From: DASYGT01 sp035999365
Lineage (GTDB): Bacteria > Actinomycetota > Actinomycetes > Mycobacteriales > Jatrophihabitantaceae
NCBI GenBank assembly: GCA_035999365.1
Contig: DASYGT010000020.1
Coordinates: 1-9,505, forward strand
Reading direction: 5' to 3'
DNA length: 9,505 nucleotides
Part shown: positions 5,577 through 9,505 of the stretch, one piece after another
How the letters are laid out: every line of letters begins with the position of its first letter
Position numbering within the stretch: the first letter of the stretch is position 1
Notes under the pieces: generated by a model
Told to the model about the DNA's origin: nothing
Database searches by the model: none
The model's input: the letters and a program-made list of their open reading frames with translations, nothing else
Program-made: the position numbers and the translations under genes

Positions 5577-6992
5577 TCAGGCGAGCGAACGCACGGCGTC
5601 CAGAACCGCGCGGTGCAGCGTCGGGTAGGCGTAGTGCATCGAACGCAGCACGGGAACCGGGACCTGGGCGTGCACCGCGACCGTCAGCAGACCGAGGATC
5701 TCGCCTCCGTATGGGCTCACGACAGTGGCGCCGACCAGAACACCTCGATCCGCGTCCTCGACGATCTTGACGAAGCCGTCGTTGCCGGGCCCGTGTATCC
5801 AGCCGCGGCTCGAGGACGGGATCGGCTCGCCCCCCGTACGCACCGACAGGCCCTTCTCGCGCGCCTGCTGCTCCGACAGTCCGACTCTGCCCACCTCGGG
5901 ATCGGTGAAGGTCACCCAGGCCAGTCCGTCGTACCCGCCGAAAGGCTCGTCGGTACCGAGCATCGCCGCGATCAGCGCTCGGGCCTGCCAGACCGACACG
6001 TGCGTGAAGGCGCCGCGGCCGGTGATATCACCAACGGCCCGCAGCCCCTCGACAGCGGCCCCATGGTGCTGCACGCGCATCTGGTCGTCCACCGGCAACG
6101 TCCGCGCTGATGGGTCAAGTCCGATGGAGTCCAGACCGATGTCATGCAGGTTCGGGCTCCGGCCCGCGGCCACCAGCAGCTTCTCTCCGGTGACCGTAGA
6201 ACCGTCGGCCAGCACGACGGTTACCCCATCGCCACCGCCACGGACCGACTCGGCACCGACTCCTTCGCGTACGTCGATGCCCTCCCGGCGGAACACCTCG
6301 GCAAGCACCCGGCCGGCTTCCGGCTCTTCTGGCATCAGCAGGTGCGGAGCAGCTTCGATCACCGTGACCCGGCTGCCGAATCGCGCGAAACCCTGAGCCA
6401 ACTCGCAGCCGATGGCACCGCCGCCGAGCACGACGAGCGACGCAGGTACCGACGTCGTCTCGACCGCTTCCCGGTTCGTCCACACCGAGTTCGCCGGGCC
6501 CGTGCCGCTCCCCCGAAGTGCAGCGAGACCGTCGATGGGCGGCAGAGCGGGTTCGGTCCCGGTGGCCACGACCACGGTGTGCCCGGTGTAGTCATCGCCG
6601 CCCACGACGACACGCAGCCGTCCGTCGGGCTCGCGGCCGGCGATCGCAGCGTGCCCGCGCACAAACGTGGCGCCGGTGGCCTCGAGCCGGTCGACGGCAA
6701 CCTGGTCGTCCCAGTTGTCGGTGGCCTCGGCCCGGATCCGTGCCGCGACCGGCGCCCAGTCCGGGGTGATATCGGCGCGCCCGGCCACGCCGTCGATGCG
6801 GCGCCCCTCGGCCAGCAGCCCCGCTGCGCGCAAGATCATTTTTGAGGGGACGCAGCCGTAGTAGGGGCATTCGCCACCCACCAGCCGTTGATCGATGCCC
6901 AGCACCGAACGGCCGGCTTCGGCGAGTCGGCCGGCGACCTCTTCCCCGCCGGGTCCGAGGCCGATCACGATCACGTCGAAGTCGGTGGTCAT
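5577..6992 (-). CDS. Class I pyridine nucleotide-disulfide oxidoreductase, atypical (no His-Glu dyad)
   Basis: A 471-residue flavoprotein of the dihydrolipoyl dehydrogenase/mercuric reductase family. From the N-terminus: FAD Rossmann motif VIVIGLGPGGEEVAG (7-21); redox disulfide GGECPYYGCVPSKM with Cys42 and Cys47; VVATGTEP (141-148); NAD Rossmann motif VVLGGGAIGCELAQ (187-200), with Glu213 at the end of the next strand favouring NADH over NADPH; FAD motif AVGDITG (319-325); and a dimerisation domain from about 350. The canonical C-terminal HAHPTLSE, which supplies the catalytic His and Glu, reads YAYPTLHR: Tyr456 replaces His and Arg461 replaces Glu. It therefore probably reduces something other than lipoamide, such as quinones, metals or a protein partner. 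The ATG at 6992 has TACGGT 7 nt upstream, pointing to a leaderless transcript. The frame is open further upstream to 7499, but that stretch is antisense to glbO. glbO is divergent 53 bp away. Confidence 0.9.
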   Translation of the reverse strand: MTTDFDVIVIGLGPGGEEVAGRLAEAGRSVLGIDQRLVGGECPYYGCVPSKMILRAAGLLAEGRRIDGVAGRADITPDWAPVAARIRAEATDNWDDQVAVDRLEATGATFVRGHAAIAGREPDGRLRVVVGGDDYTGHTVVVATGTEPALPPIDGLAALRGSGTGPANSVWTNREAVETTSVPASLVVLGGGAIGCELAQGFARFGSRVTVIEAAPHLLMPEEPEAGRVLAEVFRREGIDVREGVGAESVRGGGDGVTVVLADGSTVTGEKLLVAAGRSPNLHDIGLDSIGLDPSARTLPVDDQMRVQHHGAAVEGLRAVGDITGRGAFTHVSVWQARALIAAMLGTDEPFGGYDGLAWVTFTDPEVGRVGLSEQQAREKGLSVRTGGEPIPSSSRGWIHGPGNDGFVKIVEDADRGVLVGATVVSPYGGEILGLLTVAVHAQVPVPVLRSMHYAYPTLHRAVLDAVRSLA

Positions 6993-6999
6993 GGGCCCG

Positions 7000-7005
7000 A
7001 CCGTA
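7000..7005 (-). promoter_or_regulatory. Leaderless -10 element of the disulfide oxidoreductase gene
   Basis: TACGGT on the minus strand (7005 to 7000) fits TANNNT and is followed by exactly 7 nt, then the ATG at 6992, the same layout as ctaJ. No good -35 is seen. It lies within the 53-bp region shared with glbO on the other strand. Confidence 0.4.
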
Positions 7006-7045
7006 GTCGTGCGTTTCGGCGGGTACGACCGCGAGATGGGACAGC

Positions 7046-7474
7046 ATGGACAATGGAGGCGTGCCGTCTGAATCGCTGCCCGAGCCGACGACGGTCCGCG
7101 CCGATTCGTTCTTCGCAGCCGTCGGCGGTGAGGAGACCTTTCGACGGCTCGTCGAGGCCTTCTACGCCGGCGTGGCCGACGACCCGATCCTGCGGCCGCT
7201 CTATCCCGAGACCGATCTGGGCCCTGCCGCCGAACGGTTACGTCTGTTCCTGATTCAGTACTGGGGGGGCCCGACCACATATTCGGACGAGCGCGGCCAT
7301 CCCCGCCTGCGGATGCGGCACGCGCCGTTCGCGATCGGCGTGGCCGAACGCGACGCGTGGCTCGAGCACATGCACCGGGCGCTGCTCTCCTTGGACCTGC
7401 CCGCCGCCTACGCGCAGCAGCTGTGGCAGTACCTCCACACGGCCGCCGACTCGATGCGCAACGTGGCCGACTGA
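7046..7474 (+). CDS. glbO: Group II truncated hemoglobin (trHbO)
   Basis: A 142-residue heme protein with a 2-on-2 globin fold, close to M. tuberculosis GlbO. All key residues are present at the right spacing: Tyr40 (B10), Tyr53 (CD1), Ala61 (E7), proximal His92 (F8) in RMRHAPF and Trp105 (G8) in ERDAW. The YWGGP and GHPRLRMRHAPF blocks are diagnostic of group II. The family binds O2 very tightly and has been linked to peroxide and NO chemistry and to association with the membrane in mycobacteria. The N-terminus is about 19 residues longer than the 128-residue M. tuberculosis protein as I recall it. The GTG at 7061 (137 residues) is a serious alternative start: GACAAT lies 6 nt before it, as CACAAT does before the aglA start. 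aglA follows after 32 bp, and the oxidoreductase is divergent. Confidence 0.95.
   Translation: MDNGGVPSESLPEPTTVRADSFFAAVGGEETFRRLVEAFYAGVADDPILRPLYPETDLGPAAERLRLFLIQYWGGPTTYSDERGHPRLRMRHAPFAIGVAERDAWLEHMHRALLSLDLPAAYAQQLWQYLHTAADSMRNVAD
7049..7054 (+). promoter_or_regulatory. Possible leaderless -10 for glbO, if it starts at GTG 7061
   Basis: GACAAT is followed by 6 nt (GGAGGC) and an in-frame GTG. It lacks the first T of TANNNT, so it is a weak match. Its support is the identical layout before aglA. If it is real, the ATG at 7046 lies upstream of the transcript. Confidence 0.25.
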
Positions 7475-7494
7475 GCATTCCCGCAGCGAGCAGG

Positions 7495-7500
7495 CACAAT
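7495..7500 (+). promoter_or_regulatory. Possible leaderless -10 for aglA
   Basis: CACAAT is followed by 6 nt (GGCGCG) and the GTG at 7507. Four of six bases match TATAAT, but the leading T is absent. There is no well-placed Shine-Dalgarno sequence for this GTG, which makes either a leaderless start or coupling to glbO plausible. Confidence 0.25.
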
Positions 7501-7506
7501 GGCGCG

Positions 7507-9099
7507 GTGACCCAAAGCGCTTACAGCGGCCCGTGGTGGGCCTCGGCCGTCTTCTACCAGGTGTACCCCCGCAGCTTCGCCGACGGCAACGGCGACGGCA
7601 CCGGCGACCTGATCGGCGTGCGCCAGCGGCTCGAGCACCTCAGCGATCTCGGCATCGACGCGATCTGGCTCTCGCCGTTCTACCGGTCTCCGATGGCCGA
7701 CGGGGGCTACGACGTCGCCGACCCGTGCGACGTCGACCCGCTGTTCGGGACGCTGGCCGATTTCGATGCGCTGGTCGCCGACGCGCACGCGCGGGACATC
7801 CGCGTGACGGTGGATGTCGTGCCGAACCACTTCTCCGCAGAGCACCCGTGGTTTCGCGAAGCCCTCGCCGCAGCCCCTGGGAGCCCGGCGCGGGACCTGT
7901 TCATCTTCCGACCCGGGCGTGGCGCGTCCGGCGAGTTACCGCCCAACAACTGGCCCTCTGCCTTCGGCGGTCCGGCGTGGACGCGTGTGCCCGACGGCGA
8001 GTGGTACCTGCACATGTTCGCGCCGGAGCAGCCGGACCTGAACTGGAACGACCCGCGGGTACCCGCCGAGTTCGAGCGCATCCTGCGGTTCTGGCTCGAC
8101 CGGGGTGTCGACGGCTTTCGCATCGACGTCGCGAACGCGATGGCCAAGGAGCCCGGCCTGCCCGACCTCGACCTGCGTGCGCTCGTGCGTTCCGCCGACG
8201 CCGCCGTCATGCCGACCAAGCAGGACATCCGCTGGGACCGCGACGGCGTGCACGAGATCCATCGGGCCTTCCGGCGGATCCTCGACTCCTATCCCGGCGA
8301 CCGGATGGCCGTCGGTGAGGCATGGGTCCCCGACCCGGAGCGGCTGGCGCGCTACGTCCGGCCGGACGAACTGAACCTCGCGTTCAACTTCGAACTGACC
8401 GAGACCAAGTGGAGCGCGACGGCCTTCCGCACGGCGATCGAGCGGTCGCTGCACGCGATGGCCGGCGTCGGCGCGCCGTGTACGTGGGTGCTGGACAACC
8501 ACGATGTCCAGCGCAGTACGACGCGTTTCGGCGGAGGCGCGCGCGGGACTGCGCGGGCACGGGCTGCGGCGTTGATGCAGCTGTCGCTCCCCGGCGCCGC
8601 GTTCGTCTACAACGGCGACGAGCTGGGGCTGCCCAACGTCGAGTTGCCGGACTGGGCGCTGCAGGATCCGACGTGGGTGCGCAGCGGGCATACCGACCGG
8701 GGGCGCGACGGCGAACGGGTGCCGATGCCATGGGCGGGCCAGAAGCCGCCCTTTGCCTTCACGACCGGCGACACCACATGGCTGCCGATGCCGGAGGACT
8801 GGGACGGCCTCACCGTGGCCGCCCAGGCAGCCGACCCGGACTCGACACTGTCGCTCTACCGCCGGGCACTGGCATTGCGGGCAGCGACGCCGGACCTGCA
8901 CGGCGCCGACTTCAGCTGGCTCGACGCACCCGCCGAATGCTTGTCATTCCGCCGAGGCGATGTCACGGTGCTGGTGAATGCGGGGCCGGAAGCGGTGCCG
9001 TTGCCGAACGGCACGGTGTTGCTCACCTCGGGTCCCGTCGCCGACGGCCAACTGCCCCCCGACACGGCCAGCTGGACGTCGGCTCGCTCCGCGGTCTAG
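7507..9099 (+). CDS. aglA: GH13 alpha-glucosidase (AglA type)
   Basis: A 530-residue glycoside hydrolase family 13 enzyme, a normal length. The conserved regions are all present: DVVPNH (103-108), GFRIDVANAM with nucleophile Asp207, GEAWV with acid/base Glu271, and VLDNHD with transition-state Asp333. The N-terminal WWASAVFYQVYPRSF and the end of the substrate-side loop, DRGRDGERVPMPW, are typical of alpha-glucosidases and oligo-1,6-glucosidases acting on short sugars. No signal peptide is present, so it acts in the cytosol, releasing glucose from alpha-linked oligosaccharides. Val208, just after the nucleophile, is the residue associated with alpha-1,6 preference. The GTG at 7507 is chosen because homology begins directly after it; the open frame reaches back to 7357, but that part is antisense-like reading through glbO. 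It follows glbO as in M. tuberculosis (Rv2470-Rv2471). The stop TAG shares the CTAG at 9096-9099 with the opposing gene. Confidence 0.92.
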   Translation: MTQSAYSGPWWASAVFYQVYPRSFADGNGDGTGDLIGVRQRLEHLSDLGIDAIWLSPFYRSPMADGGYDVADPCDVDPLFGTLADFDALVADAHARDIRVTVDVVPNHFSAEHPWFREALAAAPGSPARDLFIFRPGRGASGELPPNNWPSAFGGPAWTRVPDGEWYLHMFAPEQPDLNWNDPRVPAEFERILRFWLDRGVDGFRIDVANAMAKEPGLPDLDLRALVRSADAAVMPTKQDIRWDRDGVHEIHRAFRRILDSYPGDRMAVGEAWVPDPERLARYVRPDELNLAFNFELTETKWSATAFRTAIERSLHAMAGVGAPCTWVLDNHDVQRSTTRFGGGARGTARARAAALMQLSLPGAAFVYNGDELGLPNVELPDWALQDPTWVRSGHTDRGRDGERVPMPWAGQKPPFAFTTGDTTWLPMPEDWDGLTVAAQAADPDSTLSLYRRALALRAATPDLHGADFSWLDAPAECLSFRRGDVTVLVNAGPEAVPLPNGTVLLTSGPVADGQLPPDTASWTSARSAV

Positions 9100-9505
9100 T
9101 GCCGCGACTGGTGAGTGTGCGGCCCGGGTTGCTGCCTTACCGTCGGACGAGCTGGGGAAGCGACCAGGTTGAGACTGTGGTCGGGGCGTTCTGAGTACAC
9201 CGACCCATATTCGCCGGCGACTCGGGTCCAGCGTCCGGCGACGGCGACGGCGATGTGCGAACCGCGGGGCAGGAACCCCATCCTGGTGAGCGCGCTCAGG
9301 GCGCGCAGGGTGATCTCGGCGGTGGGTGTTTCCTTGCCGCTGACCGTGAGCACCACCGAGTCGAGCAGTGCGTCAGCGACGTCCGCGCGCGGCTGGGCGC
9401 CAGGAACGCCCTCGCGCTGCGCTGCGTCCTTGAGTGCGAGGGCTCCCTGGCGCACGAGGCTGCGGACGACATCGTCGGGGACGGTGTCGACGCGTTGCCA
9501 CCCAC
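9096..9505 (-). CDS. Conserved hypothetical protein, C-terminal part (runs off right edge)
   Basis: The frame is open from the window edge to a TAG at 9098-9096, giving 135 residues without the N-terminus. I do not recognise a domain. The visible sequence has an ordered, protein-like composition: a helical, charged start (VDTVPDDVVRSLVRQGALALKDAAQ), DVADALLDSVVLTVSG, an amphipathic helix (TAEITLRALSALTRMGF), a strand-rich piece (HIAVAVAGRWTRVAGEYGSVY) and a polar Pro/His/Gln tail. There is no membrane helix in this part. An ATG at 9455 exists, but the frame continues sensibly above it, so the gene very probably begins outside the window. By position it could be the counterpart of a minus-strand gene downstream of aglA in M. 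tuberculosis (Rv2474c); this is a guess from gene order. The alternative frame (9505-9296) is Arg/Ser/Pro-rich shadow sequence. Confidence 0.65.
   Translation of the reverse strand, partial: GWQRVDTVPDDVVRSLVRQGALALKDAAQREGVPGAQPRADVADALLDSVVLTVSGKETPTAEITLRALSALTRMGFLPRGSHIAVAVAGRWTRVAGEYGSVYSERPDHSLNLVASPARPTVRQQPGPHTHQSRH

Noticed and set aside
6993..7499. Upstream extension of the oxidoreductase frame
   Set aside because: The extra 169 residues are antisense to glbO and Arg-rich; the FAD-binding motif begins right after the ATG at 6992.
7357..7506. Upstream extension of the aglA frame to an ATG at 7357
   Set aside because: It overlaps the 3' end of glbO in another frame, and family similarity begins just after the GTG at 7507.
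1..9505. tRNA, rRNA, riboswitch or CRISPR
   Set aside because: No cloverleaf, conserved rRNA segment, long structured leader or regularly spaced direct repeats were seen; intergenic space is at most about 80 bp.

Overview
The window is a GC-rich, gene-dense actinobacterial chromosome segment. Its gene content points to a mycobacterium, probably a rapid-growing Mycolicibacterium type: the end of pepN, a CtaJ-type oxidase subunit, a DUF5130 protein, an HNH protein, group II truncated hemoglobin glbO and alpha-glucosidase aglA. As I recall it (not checked here), M. tuberculosis has the backbone pepN - Rv2468c - Rv2469c - glbO - aglA in the same order. This window would then carry extra genes inside that backbone: a lytic transglycosylase, an amidase, an MscS-type channel and a disulfide oxidoreductase. 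There is no sign of a mobile element, prophage, CRISPR array or RNA gene.

Layout. Positions 2-529 (+) are the C-terminal end of aminopeptidase N. A short gap (530-610) holds a good sigma-A-like promoter with an inverted repeat over its -10 element, followed by a membrane-anchored MltB/Slt35-like lytic transglycosylase (611-1870, +). Converging on it from the right is a four-gene minus-strand run. In transcription order it is HNH protein (about 4559 down to 4035), amidase-signature hydrolase (4035-2602), ctaJ (2538-2281) and a DUF5130 protein (2291-1875). HNH/amidase and ctaJ/DUF5130 are translationally overlapped pairs, and ctaJ seems to have its own leaderless promoter.

Divergent from the HNH gene is a compact MscS-family channel (4643-5569, +). 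It converges on a flavin disulfide oxidoreductase (6992-5577, -), which in turn is divergent from glbO (7046-7474, +) across 53 bp. aglA (7507-9099, +) follows glbO after 32 bp and converges on a conserved protein of unknown function that runs off the right edge (9505-9096, -).

The genes are mostly housekeeping: envelope remodelling (transglycosylase, channel), respiration (ctaJ), redox/oxygen chemistry (glbO, oxidoreductase), sugar hydrolysis (aglA) and peptide turnover (pepN). I do not see a clear new multi-gene system. The points most worth a second look are the operator-like repeat at the transglycosylase promoter, the oxidoreductase that keeps its redox cysteines but lacks the His-Glu dyad and sits head-to-head with glbO, the leaderless-type starts, and the very tight convergent gene ends, one of which shares a single CTAG as both stop codons.
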